NCBI GenBank assembly: GCA_945273835.1
Contig: CALYPL010000002.1
Coordinates: 62,001 to 126,000, forward strand
Direction: 5' to 3'
Source: an uncultured Dysgonomonas sp.
GTDB lineage: Bacteria > Bacteroidota > Bacteroidia > Bacteroidales > Dysgonomonadaceae
Length of the DNA stretch: 64,000 nt
In this document: positions 34,995-43,231 of the stretch, in pieces
Layout of the letters: the number at the start of each line of letters is the position of its first letter
Position numbering within the stretch: position 1 is the first letter of the stretch
Translations under genes and position numbers: made by a program
Notes under the pieces: model-generated
Seen by the model: the letters and a program-made list of their open reading frames with translations, nothing else
Databases searched by the model: none
Told to the model about the DNA's origin: nothing

Positions 34995-35666
34995 TTAATG
35001 ATATTCTCTGTTTCCAAATATTGCTGAGCCAACTCTGACGATTGTTGCTCCTTCTTTAATGGCGTAAGTGTAATCATTAGACATTCCCATTGATATTTCA
35101 GAGAAAAGATTGTCATTTTCAAAGTAATTTTTTTTTAACTTATTAAAAAAAAGTTTCAATCTTTTAAATTCAGCTTTTACTTGTTCTTCGTCATTAGTAT
35201 TGCTTGCCATGCCCATTATCCCGCATATATGTGCATAATTAAGAGTTTCCCATTTTTTTTCTGATAGAAATTCGATACACTTTTCGTATGTAAATCCGTA
35301 TTTACTATCTTCTTGGGCAATATGTATTTCAAGCAAACATTTTATTTGCCTTTTTACTTTTGCGGCTTGTTTTTCAATTTCTGTTAATAATTTCCAACTG
35401 TCGACACTTTGTATTGTATCAATATACGGAACTATATATTTTACTTTATTTGTTTGTAAATGTCCGATAAAATGCCATTCAATGTCGTTTGGCAGGGATT
35501 TCTGTTTTTCGTCAAGTTCTTGTACTTTATTCTCTCCGAAGATTTTGTGACCTGCATTATAAATCTCTTTGATTTTATTGATCGAATGATATTTGGATAC
35601 AGCGACCAGCTTTACATCAGAGGGAATTTGTTTCTTTATAATATTCAAATTATCGACAAGAGTCAT
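34995..35666 (-). CDS. YggS-family pyridoxal-phosphate homeostasis protein (PLPBP)
   Basis: 223 aa. Binds pyridoxal 5'-phosphate on a single-domain TIM barrel and buffers its level; no enzyme activity is established. KLVAVSKYHS carries the PLP lysine near residue 27, and the FGENKVQEL, WHFIGHLQTNK and ISMGMSNDY motifs are the family signature. It sits between the DUF4494 gene (23 bp) and oxyR (30 bp), so all three are likely cotranscribed. Confidence 0.95.
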   Translation of the reverse strand: MTLVDNLNIIKKQIPSDVKLVAVSKYHSINKIKEIYNAGHKIFGENKVQELDEKQKSLPNDIEWHFIGHLQTNKVKYIVPYIDTIQSVDSWKLLTEIEKQAAKVKRQIKCLLEIHIAQEDSKYGFTYEKCIEFLSEKKWETLNYAHICGIMGMASNTNDEEQVKAEFKRLKLFFNKLKKNYFENDNLFSEISMGMSNDYTYAIKEGATIVRVGSAIFGNREYH

Positions 35667-35689
35667 ACGAACTAAACATTTATCTGCTT

Positions 35690-36136
35690 TTAAGACTGTT
35701 TTTTATCTTCGCTAGAATAGGTAAATACGTCCATGATGGCAGTCTCATTCAACGATGCGATTACATAATCTGCTAATGTGCCTTCCATCCCTTTTTCAAT
35801 TACGTCTAATGCTTCTCTGAAATTTGATGCTTGAGCTAACATCTGAGCGGCTGTCTTTTTTTCAGTTCCACTTTTTTCATCCAAAGTGACAAAATAAATT
35901 TTTGCTTTGAAATATCTGTCACCGTTTTCATTAAAAAACAATTCTGAAAATTTTGCTCTTTTAATATCAGACACGGTAAATTCACCGGCAATATAAGGTC
36001 TGATCTCTTCAATTATTCGCGCTTCTGCTTCTGTAAATGATAATGCGTCTACCAAGTAAGGTTCACTTACTTTTTTCTGCATTCCATTTTCTAATATCTT
36101 GTCATAGCTGATTTTACATTCAAACCAATTGTGCAT
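35690..36136 (-). CDS. DUF4494 family protein
   Basis: 148 aa from the ATG at 36134-36136 (MHNWFECKISYDK), the usual start of this Bacteroidota family. A longer reading from a TTG at 36163 would begin at or before the predicted transcription start and is rejected. Soluble alpha/beta protein with conserved SFTEAEARI and KAKIYFVTLDEKSG segments; function unknown. It is first of a unit with the PLPBP gene and oxyR, an arrangement that might tie it to stress or cofactor homeostasis, though that is inference. Confidence 0.85.
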   Translation of the reverse strand: MHNWFECKISYDKILENGMQKKVSEPYLVDALSFTEAEARIIEEIRPYIAGEFTVSDIKRAKFSELFFNENGDRYFKAKIYFVTLDEKSGTEKKTAAQMLAQASNFREALDVIEKGMEGTLADYVIASLNETAIMDVFTYSSEDKKQS

Positions 36137-36165
36137 ACAATGTAATAATTTAGATTTATTCAATA

Positions 36166-36173
36166 CAAATATA
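36166..36173 (-). promoter_or_regulatory. -7 promoter element of the DUF4494-PLPBP-oxyR unit
   Basis: Minus-strand TATATTTG, exact TAnnTTTG. Transcription would begin near 36160, which leaves a leader of about 24 nt for the ATG at 36136 and excludes the upstream TTG start. Confidence 0.6.
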
Positions 36174-36200
36174 ATATTTTATCGGAAAGTTTATATTAAC

Positions 36201-36244
36201 AAAGGCTCTAATTTTATACGATGCGGTATAAAACTAAAGCCTTT
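36201..36244 (-). terminator. Long hairpin after the ECF sigma gene
   Basis: AAAGGCT...TTTTATAC (36201 on) pairs with GTATAAAA...AGCCTTT (to 36244) over about 17 bp with two mismatches, loop GATGCG. The T tract on the minus strand is poor (GTTAAT), so it may be a weak terminator or a 3' end-stabilising structure. It separates the sigma gene from the DUF4494 promoter. Confidence 0.5.
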
Positions 36245-36271
36245 ACTATATAAATACCTGTAAATATTGTT

Positions 36272-36808
36272 TTATTCTCGGTCGATATATTTGTAGTCTT
36301 TTAATAATTCTTGTAATCTTTTTCTTGCGAAGAAAATACGGCTTTTGACTGTGCCAATGGGTAAGTTAAGTTTTATTGCTATCTCTTCATATTTGTAGCC
36401 TGAAAGGTGCATCGTAAAGGGCAATTTGTATTCGTCTGCAAAATTATTGATGATCTTATGAATTTCAGCTATTGTATATGAGCCTTCGGGTGTGTCGAAT
36501 CCAGAATCCTGCGGCATATTGAGATGATAGAGGTTATCTGTCTGATCTACCATTGTCTGGCTGCGGACGGCACGTCTGTAATTATTTACAAAAATATTGT
36601 GCATGATTGTAAATACCCAACCTTTGAAGTTTACATTTTCATAATATTTATCTTGATTGTCGAGGGCGCGAAGTGTTGTCTCCTGAAGTAAATCTTTTGC
36701 TTCCTCCCGATTTGTAGTCAAAGTTAAAGCGTAATTCAACATATTATTCTGAAGGTCTACCAATTTGGATTCAAATCCTTTATTCTTTTTATTATCTAAT
36801 GTTGTCAT
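36272..36808 (-). CDS. ECF-type RNA polymerase sigma factor
   Basis: 178 aa. Region 2 (about 20-90) shows LTTNREEAKDLLQETTLRAL and KGWVFTIMHNIFVNNYRR; region 4 (about 120-172) has the HTH YKYEEIAIKLNLPIGTVKSRIFFARKRL. Regions 1 and 3 are absent, as in extracytoplasmic-function sigmas. There is no anti-sigma gene beside it, and no FecR-type partner, so activation may be transcriptional or via an unlinked factor. It is divergent from htpG, with a perfect 20-bp palindrome in the shared upstream region. Confidence 0.93.
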   Translation of the reverse strand: MTTLDNKKNKGFESKLVDLQNNMLNYALTLTTNREEAKDLLQETTLRALDNQDKYYENVNFKGWVFTIMHNIFVNNYRRAVRSQTMVDQTDNLYHLNMPQDSGFDTPEGSYTIAEIHKIINNFADEYKLPFTMHLSGYKYEEIAIKLNLPIGTVKSRIFFARKRLQELLKDYKYIDRE

Positions 36809-37000
36809 TATAGTACATTTATATAGTTGACACTAATAGAAGAAAACTGGACAAATAATAAATTTTATTATTCATGTTCAAAGTTTAACAAAAATCGTTA
36901 TAATTTTCGATTAAATTTAATTAGTCTTAAAAATTTAACATAATTTGGACTGATTATACTGTCTCTGTGTTTTTTGTTCTTATTGATTCTTAGATAGTTA

Positions 37001-37020
37001 TTTGGTTACATGTAACCAAA
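37001..37020. promoter_or_regulatory. Perfect 20-bp palindrome, candidate operator
   Basis: TTTGGTTACATGTAACCAAA is identical to its reverse complement with no spacer. It lies 180 bp before htpG and 193 bp before the sigma gene. No T tract or coding context suggests a terminator, so a binding site for a dimeric regulator is the simplest reading. The regulator is unknown. Confidence 0.6.
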
Positions 37021-37067
37021 AATTAAACATAGATATTGTCTATGCGATTTGACGACAGTTTAAGATT

Positions 37068-37082
37068 GACTATGAGATAGTC
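37068..37082. repeat. Short inverted repeat upstream of htpG
   Basis: GACTAT-GAG-ATAGTC, a 6-bp perfect inverted repeat with 3-base spacer, about 120 bp before htpG. It could be a second regulator site, but the length is modest and chance is possible. Confidence 0.35.
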
Positions 37083-37200
37083 TGAGCTCGTTCAGTAATA
37101 TAGGAGAGAAAGACAAAGTGTCAGAATTCAAATCTTGGCATTTTTTTTGCCTTGTTTGATGAAACAAATGTAAATAATTTTTTGTAAAATCATAATAATC

Positions 37201-39105
37201 ATGACAGAAAATAATAATCAGACTGGAAAAATAGGGGTTACAACTGAAAATATATTCCCTATAATTAAGAAATTTTTATATAGTGATCACGAGATTTTTC
37301 TTCGCGAATTGGTTTCTAATGCGGTAGATGCTACACAAAAGCTTAAAACTTATGCATCTATTGGGGATTTCAAGGGAGAATTAGGCAATTTGTCCGTTCG
37401 TATCAATGTAGATAAGGAAAATGGAACAATTACTATAACCGACCGGGGTATAGGTATGACGTTGGATGAGATTGAAAAGTATATCAATCAGATAGCATTT
37501 TCATCTGCTAATGAATTTTTAGACAAATATAAAAAAGACGCTAATTCAATAATCGGTCATTTTGGTTTGGGATTTTATTCGGCGTTTATGGTCTCAAATA
37601 AGGTCGAAATTGAAACTAAATCATACAAAGAAGGTGCAGTTGCTGTAAAATGGAGTTGTGATGGTTCGCCCGAATACACTATCAGCGAGATTGACAAACA
37701 GGATAGAGGTACATCAATTATATTATATATTGATGATGAAAATAAAAACTTTCTCGAAAAGTTTGAAATAGAGAAGTTATTGAAAAAATATTGTCGGTTC
37801 TTACCGGTACCGGTTGTATTCGGGAAAAAGACAGAATGGAAAGACGGTAAATCGGTTGAAACTGACGAAGACAATGTGATGAATGATACAAATCCATTGT
37901 GGACTCGTAAACCTGCTGATCTTAATGACGAAGATTATAAGAAATTTTATCAGGAACTATATCCATTTAGTGATGAACCTATGTTTTGGATTCATCTGAA
38001 TGTGGACTATCCATTCAAGTTGACAGGTATATTGTATTTTCCGAAGATAAAGACGAATATCGATCCTAACAGAAATAAAATTCAATTATACTGTAATCAG
38101 GTTTTTGTTACAGATTCTGTAGAAGGAATTGTTCCGGAATTTTTAACATTGATGCATGGTGTTATAGATTCGCCGGATATTCCGCTTAATGTTTCTCGTT
38201 CTTACCTTCAGAGCGATCAGAACGTGAAAAAGATATCAAACCATATCACTAAAAAAGTTTCCGATAGATTGGATGAAATATTCAAAAATGATCGCCCTCA
38301 GTTTGAAGAAAAGTGGGATAGCTTGAAAATTTTTGTTGAGTATGGAATGCTTACGGATGATAAGTTTTATGATAGAGCTAAAAACTTTAATCTCTTGAAA
38401 AACACTGATGGCAAACTTTTTACTCTCGATGAATATAAAGAGTTGATAGCGGCTAATCAGACAGATAAAGACGGTAATCTGGTTTATCTTTATTCATCCG
38501 ATACCAACGAACAATATACCTACATCAGTAATGCAAAAGATAAAGGATATGACGTATTGTTGATGGATGGGCAATTAGATGTTCATTATATAAATATGTT
38601 GGAACAAAAATTAGAAAAAAGCCGTTTTGTTCGTGTAGATAGTGATATAATTGATAATCTCATTCAAAAAGAAGATGCTAAAGAAGTTACATTAACCGAC
38701 AAGCAAAAAGAAGGATTGAATGAGGCTTTCACATCGCAATTGCCTAAGCTCGATAAAGTGAATTTCTCGGTAGATTATAAAGCATTAGGACAATCTGCTC
38801 AACCTATTCAGATTACTCAAAACGAAGTGATGCGCAGAATGAAGGATGCTTCAGCAATGCAACCCGGTATGTCATTTTATGGAGATATGCCAGATAATTA
38901 CAATCTTGTTTTGAATGTGGATAATCCACTAATTTCTAAAATTATATCTGAAGTAGATGGTAAAGAAAAAGAAGATGTTGTAAAATATGCTTCCGAAAAT
39001 CAGAATATTCGTCAGTTGATAGATTTGTCTTTATTGTCTAACGGTATGCTCAAAGGAGAATCTTTGAATAACTTTATCAAGCGCAGCACCGATTTGATTA
39101 AATAA
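37201..39105 (+). CDS. htpG: Molecular chaperone HtpG (Hsp90)
   Basis: 634 aa, ATP-dependent Hsp90 chaperone. The GHKL ATPase motifs are seen at the N terminus: LRELVSNAVDA (Asn and Glu), DRGIGMT (ATP lid), and IGHFGLGFYSAFMVS. The middle domain contains PLNVSRSYLQ with the catalytic arginine of Hsp90. The C-terminal dimerisation domain has no MEEVD tail, as expected for bacteria. It is preceded by a 392-bp regulatory region with palindromes and followed by a strong terminator. Confidence 0.98.
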   Translation: MTENNNQTGKIGVTTENIFPIIKKFLYSDHEIFLRELVSNAVDATQKLKTYASIGDFKGELGNLSVRINVDKENGTITITDRGIGMTLDEIEKYINQIAFSSANEFLDKYKKDANSIIGHFGLGFYSAFMVSNKVEIETKSYKEGAVAVKWSCDGSPEYTISEIDKQDRGTSIILYIDDENKNFLEKFEIEKLLKKYCRFLPVPVVFGKKTEWKDGKSVETDEDNVMNDTNPLWTRKPADLNDEDYKKFYQELYPFSDEPMFWIHLNVDYPFKLTGILYFPKIKTNIDPNRNKIQLYCNQVFVTDSVEGIVPEFLTLMHGVIDSPDIPLNVSRSYLQSDQNVKKISNHITKKVSDRLDEIFKNDRPQFEEKWDSLKIFVEYGMLTDDKFYDRAKNFNLLKNTDGKLFTLDEYKELIAANQTDKDGNLVYLYSSDTNEQYTYISNAKDKGYDVLLMDGQLDVHYINMLEQKLEKSRFVRVDSDIIDNLIQKEDAKEVTLTDKQKEGLNEAFTSQLPKLDKVNFSVDYKALGQSAQPIQITQNEVMRRMKDASAMQPGMSFYGDMPDNYNLVLNVDNPLISKIISEVDGKEKEDVVKYASENQNIRQLIDLSLLSNGMLKGESLNNFIKRSTDLIK

Positions 39106-39125
39106 TTTTGTTAATTAAATATTAT

Positions 39126-39157
39126 AAAAATAGCTCTGATTTATCAGAGCTATTTTT
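39126..39157. terminator. Bidirectional terminator between htpG and glycosyltransferase genes
   Basis: AAAAATAGCTCTGA pairs perfectly with TCAGAGCTATTTTT (14 bp, TTTA loop). The T tract continues on the plus strand (to 39159), and the A run on the left gives the minus strand a T tract too. It serves both convergent genes. Confidence 0.9.
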
Positions 39158-39178
39158 TTGTGTGAAAGATTAGATTGA

Positions 39179-40252
39179 TTATTCATTTTTCAAGAGGTTA
39201 TTAAGTGTATATTCCATTCTTTCCATCGCATTTTCCCATTTAAAACGCTGTATGTAATTGTTGCCATTTAGAGCCAATCGGATACGCTTTTCATTATTTC
39301 GGATAAGGTTTAATATTCTGTCCGCCATTTGTTCAGGATTTTTAGTTTCCACTAAAAGAGCGTTTTCACCGTTAATTGCAAATTCCCGATGCCCCGCTAT
39401 ATCTGTACAAATTAATGCGCAACCGCAGAACAAGGCTTCAGCGGGAGTTAATGGAAAACCCTCAGTTAAGCTATTTGAAATAAAAATAGCATTGCGATTA
39501 TATAATTCAACAATATCTTTTGGATTCCGGTAAAAACGTATCCAATCGGGTAAACCGAACGGTTCGGGACAGACACCAAACATTTCCACTCTTAACTCTG
39601 GAACGCGTTCCTTAACCATCCTAAGAGCTTCTAAACCATAAGCCGAACCTTTAATTTCCTGTATAGAATAAGTCATAGCTATAGTTGCAGGATTACGCTT
39701 TTCCGGCTCTGTTAAAATATGATATTTATGCGAATCTATCGAATTTTGAATCAATATAGCAGGCTTCGTGGTGTGAGACTCTACAATGGTTTTTAAATAA
39801 GAAGAAACTACAATATTAGTGACTCTCGGCATATTGTATGACGAGAATAGCAGGTCTTGATGACTTTCCCAATTTTCATAACCCTGAATCAGATTTATTT
39901 TTCTACCTTTCGATGCTGACAATTTACCCATTTCCAATGCAGTTGCCCACCATGTGGCAATTACTAAATCGGCATCTCTTATATATTTGTCTTTGACTTC
40001 GGGGATATATGTCATTTTAACAGATTGAATGAAATCAAACCATTTATCGGTTCTGAATCCTTCAACTTTTGTTAAAAATTTTCTGGTAAAATAAGGTAAC
40101 CGATACTTCATATACGGTGTTTTTACCGGAAAATATAAGTGTACATCATAACCATTTAAAGCCAATCTATTGGCATATTCATACATAATTCTGAATCCGC
40201 CGGCAGGACGTCTTGGTTTGAATGGTAGAATAAAATTAATTTTTACAGCCAT
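39179..40252 (-). CDS. GT4-type glycosyltransferase
   Basis: 357 aa. The N-terminal Rossmann domain opens with INFILPFKPRRPAGGFRIMYEYANRLALNGYDVHLYFP, a glycine-rich acceptor motif, and the C-terminal domain has the retaining-GT ExxxxxxxE signature TEGFPLTPAEALFCG near 267. GT-B fold of family 4 (Pfam Glycos_transf_1). It starts 6 bp after the 337-aa exported protein and shares its transcript. Donor and acceptor are unknown; a polysaccharide or glycoprotein role is likely. Confidence 0.88.
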   Translation of the reverse strand: MAVKINFILPFKPRRPAGGFRIMYEYANRLALNGYDVHLYFPVKTPYMKYRLPYFTRKFLTKVEGFRTDKWFDFIQSVKMTYIPEVKDKYIRDADLVIATWWATALEMGKLSASKGRKINLIQGYENWESHQDLLFSSYNMPRVTNIVVSSYLKTIVESHTTKPAILIQNSIDSHKYHILTEPEKRNPATIAMTYSIQEIKGSAYGLEALRMVKERVPELRVEMFGVCPEPFGLPDWIRFYRNPKDIVELYNRNAIFISNSLTEGFPLTPAEALFCGCALICTDIAGHREFAINGENALLVETKNPEQMADRILNLIRNNEKRIRLALNGNNYIQRFKWENAMERMEYTLNNLLKNE

Positions 40253-40258
40253 AGCAGA

Positions 40259-41272
40259 TTAATGCAACATATCTTTAAAGATAAAACTTCCGTTAATATG
40301 ATCAATCATATATAGAACTTTATCTTTAGACTTAGAACCTAAAGTGAAACTTATACCTCCGCCTAAACTGTTTCCATTTCTACCCGCTGAAAAGGTTAGC
40401 CCTCCCGATGGTAGGATGAAGCTACCTGAAGATTTCAGAGCAACAAACATCAGATTATTCTCATTACTATATACGGGATAATACTTTTTATCATCAACAA
40501 CGTATATCTTATTGTTTATAATTACAGCATAAATATTGTCAGATTTAACTTTTACCCATTTTCCTTTGGTTTCATCGAATATTTCAATATTCTTTATTAC
40601 ATCTTTTTTTGTAATTACTTGCATTTTAGTTATGTCTGGTTGTTGATTGGCAAGCGAATGAAAACTATAATAAACACCATTTTTGTATTCAGTATGCTGA
40701 TAGAGTGGGGTGTTTTCTTTTTCGATTATGTCGATATCAAGCAAATCATTGAAGCTATATGGCAAGCCCTTTACTGGTTCATTATTAAGATTCTGAATAA
40801 TAAAATCAGTGATGGCATACGAAGTCTCATTTATAATCTTATTAGTATTATTATATACAGTTGTGTCCAACATATTAATAAACTTATAAATGGTATCATC
40901 TTTTTCGTATAGATTGAATCGAATGTGACATAAGCATTTTCCTGCCCCGATATTTGAAAAATTAATATCCCTCAATTGCAGAAAAAGTGTTTTATCGCCA
41001 GCCGTAGCATCTGTAACTCGCTCAATGAGCGTATCTAATTGTACACTTATCGGAACTTCAGTGACAATAGGCGTTTTTGTGCCAAGAATATTTTTTATAA
41101 TAAATCCGAAATCATGACGATCACACAATTCGTTTAGACATTCTATTCGGTTATATAAGCTATTCTCAATAATAGTATCGGGCATAATAAGCTCAAATTT
41201 AGCATTTTTTTGAGCCGACATGCTTATGCCGAATAGTGTGTAAAGCACAGTAATTAAGCATAATCTTTTCAT
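40259..41272 (-). CDS. Exported protein, unknown function
   Basis: 337 aa and not recognised. Sec signal peptide with hydrophobic core and likely cleavage near ISMSA-Q (about 20/21). The mature region is about 315 aa, mixed beta, with tandem-looking VDDKKYYPVY segments and a glycine/serine-rich C terminus (SLGGGISFTLGSKSK). No lipobox. It is first of a two-gene unit with a glycosyltransferase behind an exact TATCTTTG promoter, so it may be a periplasmic or surface partner or merely cotranscribed. Confidence 0.75.
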   Translation of the reverse strand: MKRLCLITVLYTLFGISMSAQKNAKFELIMPDTIIENSLYNRIECLNELCDRHDFGFIIKNILGTKTPIVTEVPISVQLDTLIERVTDATAGDKTLFLQLRDINFSNIGAGKCLCHIRFNLYEKDDTIYKFINMLDTTVYNNTNKIINETSYAITDFIIQNLNNEPVKGLPYSFNDLLDIDIIEKENTPLYQHTEYKNGVYYSFHSLANQQPDITKMQVITKKDVIKNIEIFDETKGKWVKVKSDNIYAVIINNKIYVVDDKKYYPVYSNENNLMFVALKSSGSFILPSGGLTFSAGRNGNSLGGGISFTLGSKSKDKVLYMIDHINGSFIFKDMLH

Positions 41273-41307
41273 TTATTGTAATTGTTTCATTTTCGATTTT
41301 AAAAAGT

Positions 41308-41315
41308 CAAAGATA
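41308..41315 (-). promoter_or_regulatory. -7 promoter element of the exported protein/glycosyltransferase unit
   Basis: Minus-strand TATCTTTG, exact match, 35 bp before the ATG. No clear -33 box. Confidence 0.6.
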
Positions 41316-41674
41316 AATTCTTTGGTTTTACTTTAAAACTAAATTGAAGTATAATTAACAAATCTACATAACGTTTGAATTATTGATCGCAATAAAGGTA
41401 GTGTAATATTATAATGTACTTAGTTTATGTCTTGAAAGTTTATATTGTAAACTCAAATTGACAAAATGTCGGATTTTTATTCATAAATGTAATTAGACTA
41501 AAATCTCATGTTATGTAAATATTATTTGTTTTAGTTAATTAATGTTAATTGCGGTGCCATCTTTTGCTTTGTTTGTAAACTTGAGTTTGCAGAATTTAAG
41601 ATTATCTATGCAAAATGACCTAATAATGCAAGTTTTGGGCAATTATTCGAATTTTTTTTAAAGCAATTTAGATG

Positions 41675-41682
41675 TACCTTTG
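41675..41682 (+). promoter_or_regulatory. -7 promoter element of the nuo operon
   Basis: TACCTTTG, exact TAnnTTTG match, 47 bp before the nuoA ATG. A T-rich stretch sits where the -33 box should be. Confidence 0.6.
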
Positions 41683-41729
41683 CATTGTCTAAAGTTTAAT
41701 AATTTATTCGTGAACTTATAACAATAAGT

Positions 41730-42098
41730 ATGGCTTCAAATCAGATTGACTTTGTTCCCATTATTCTGCATATTGTGTTTTGCACAGTTATTATTTTCGC
41801 GCTTGTTTTTGTTTCAGGACTTATCGGACCTAAACATAAGGCTTCGCGGAAAGCTGAAAATTTTGAGTGTGGACTTGATCCTATCGGAGATGCGCGTACA
41901 CCATTTCACCTTAGGTATTTTTTAATTGCGATACTTTTCGTTTTATTCGATATTGAAGTATTGTTTATGTATCCTTGGGCAGTAAATTTCAAAGTATTAG
42001 GCTGGGTTGGATTTGGTAAAATAGCTGTATTTATATTACTACTTATAGTTGGTTATCTATATATAATAAAACGTAAAGCCTTAGAGTGGGAAAAGTAA
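41730..42098 (+). CDS. nuoA: NADH:quinone oxidoreductase subunit A
   Basis: 122 aa, three TM helices, first gene of the complex I operon. The FECGLDPIGDARTPFHLRYFLIAILFVLFDIE segment (spelled here as conserved text, residues about 46-77) contains the conserved loop and TM Glu/Asp of NuoA/ND3. Part of the membrane arm at the junction with the peripheral arm. nuoB follows after 19 bp. Confidence 0.97.
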   Translation: MASNQIDFVPIILHIVFCTVIIFALVFVSGLIGPKHKASRKAENFECGLDPIGDARTPFHLRYFLIAILFVLFDIEVLFMYPWAVNFKVLGWVGFGKIAVFILLLIVGYLYIIKRKALEWEK

Positions 42099-42117
42099 AA
42101 ATTATGTACTACTAGTA

Positions 42118-42684
42118 ATGAGTAAGACAAAATTATCATCAAATTCTAATATAGATATAGTTCCTGCGCCCGAAGGGTACGTGGGACATGGCTTTTTTGC
42201 GACCAAATTTGACCAGGTCATCGGTTTAGCTCGAGCAAATTCACTTTGGCCTTTACCTTTTGCAACCTCTTGTTGCGGTATAGAGTTTATGGCTACAATG
42301 GCTTCTACATACGATATGGGACGCTTTGGAGCCGAACGTAATAGTTTTTCGCCACGTCAGGCGGATATGCTTTTGGTGATGGGCACAATTGCAAAAAAGA
42401 TGGTTCCTATATTAAGACACGTATATGAGCAAATGGCAGAACCTAAATGGGTGATCGCTGTGGGCGCATGCGCATCTTCAGGAGGCGTTTTCGATACATA
42501 TTCGGTCTTACAAGGAATCGATAAAATAATACCCGTAGATGTATATGTACCGGGTTGTCCACCACGTCCCGAACAAATAATAGATGGAGTAATGCAATTG
42601 CAAGAAATTGTAAAAAATGAGTCAATTCATCGAAGAGCATCCGAAAAATATCAGGAACTCTTAGAATCATATAAATTCGAATAA
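42118..42684 (+). CDS. nuoB: NADH:quinone oxidoreductase subunit B
   Basis: 188 aa, holds the terminal [4Fe-4S] cluster N2 next to the quinone site. The cluster ligands are visible: CCGIEF (tandem cysteines), GACASSGGVF, and VPGCPPRPE. Lies 19 bp after nuoA and 6 bp before nuoC. Confidence 0.98.
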   Translation: MSKTKLSSNSNIDIVPAPEGYVGHGFFATKFDQVIGLARANSLWPLPFATSCCGIEFMATMASTYDMGRFGAERNSFSPRQADMLLVMGTIAKKMVPILRHVYEQMAEPKWVIAVGACASSGGVFDTYSVLQGIDKIIPVDVYVPGCPPRPEQIIDGVMQLQEIVKNESIHRRASEKYQELLESYKFE

Positions 42685-42690
42685 GCTGAT

Positions 42691-43221
42691 ATGGCACTTG
42701 AAACGACATTCATACAAGGTAGATTGACAGAGAAATTCAATACAGATGTATCAGAATTTCGCATGGAGCATGATATATTCACGTTCGATGTGAAATCTAC
42801 TGTTATCAAAGATGTGATGACCTTTTTGTCAAAGAGTGATGAAATGCGATTCGATTTTCTCACTGATCTCTGCGGTATGCACTATCCCGAAAATGATATA
42901 GAATCGCAATATGCCGTAGTATATCTGCTACATAATTGGAGAGAAAATGTGCGTCTGAGAATCAAGGCTTATCTGAACGGAAATAAACCCGAGGTATCGA
43001 CAGTTACAGATATTTTTAAAGCAGCTAACTGGATGGAACGTGAAACTTACGATTTCTTCGGTATTAATTTTATAGGACATCCTAATATGAAACGTATTTT
43101 GAATGTTGACAGCATGACCTCGTTCCCGATGCGTAAAGAATATCCGCTCGAAGATGCCGGACGCTCCGATAAAGACGACCGTTTCTTCGGCAGAACTCCG
43201 CATAATTATCAACCTAAATAA
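42691..43221 (+). CDS. nuoC: NADH:quinone oxidoreductase subunit C
   Basis: 176 aa, 30-kDa-subunit family. FLTDLCGMHYPE, the NWMERETYDFFGINFIGHPNMKR region and KEYPLEDAG are conserved. It is a separate gene here, not fused to nuoD as in E. coli and several gut Bacteroides. It ends 10 bp before nuoD. Confidence 0.97.
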   Translation: MALETTFIQGRLTEKFNTDVSEFRMEHDIFTFDVKSTVIKDVMTFLSKSDEMRFDFLTDLCGMHYPENDIESQYAVVYLLHNWRENVRLRIKAYLNGNKPEVSTVTDIFKAANWMERETYDFFGINFIGHPNMKRILNVDSMTSFPMRKEYPLEDAGRSDKDDRFFGRTPHNYQPK

Positions 43222-43231
43222 TGGAAAGATA

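Larger units (their letters stand above)
36809..37200. other. Divergent regulatory region between the ECF sigma gene and htpG
   Basis: 392 bp. It contains the perfect palindrome at 37001-37020, a second short inverted repeat at 37068-37082, and a GGCA-T7-TGCC stem near 37138-37152 upstream of htpG. A minus-strand TACATTTG lies at 37165-37172, far from the sigma gene. No ORF of its own. Confidence 0.6.
41273..41729. other. Intergenic region with divergent promoters before nuoA
   Basis: 457 bp, the longest gene-free stretch. It contains the minus-strand promoter of the exported-protein gene (41308-41315) and the plus-strand nuo promoter (41675-41682). The middle 350 bp is AT-rich and I see no convincing ORF or RNA. 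Confidence 0.6.

Noticed and set aside
43154..43231. Longer nuoD reading overlapping nuoC
   Set aside because: Overlap with nuoC of 68 bp and extra residues not found in the family; ATG at 43232 chosen.
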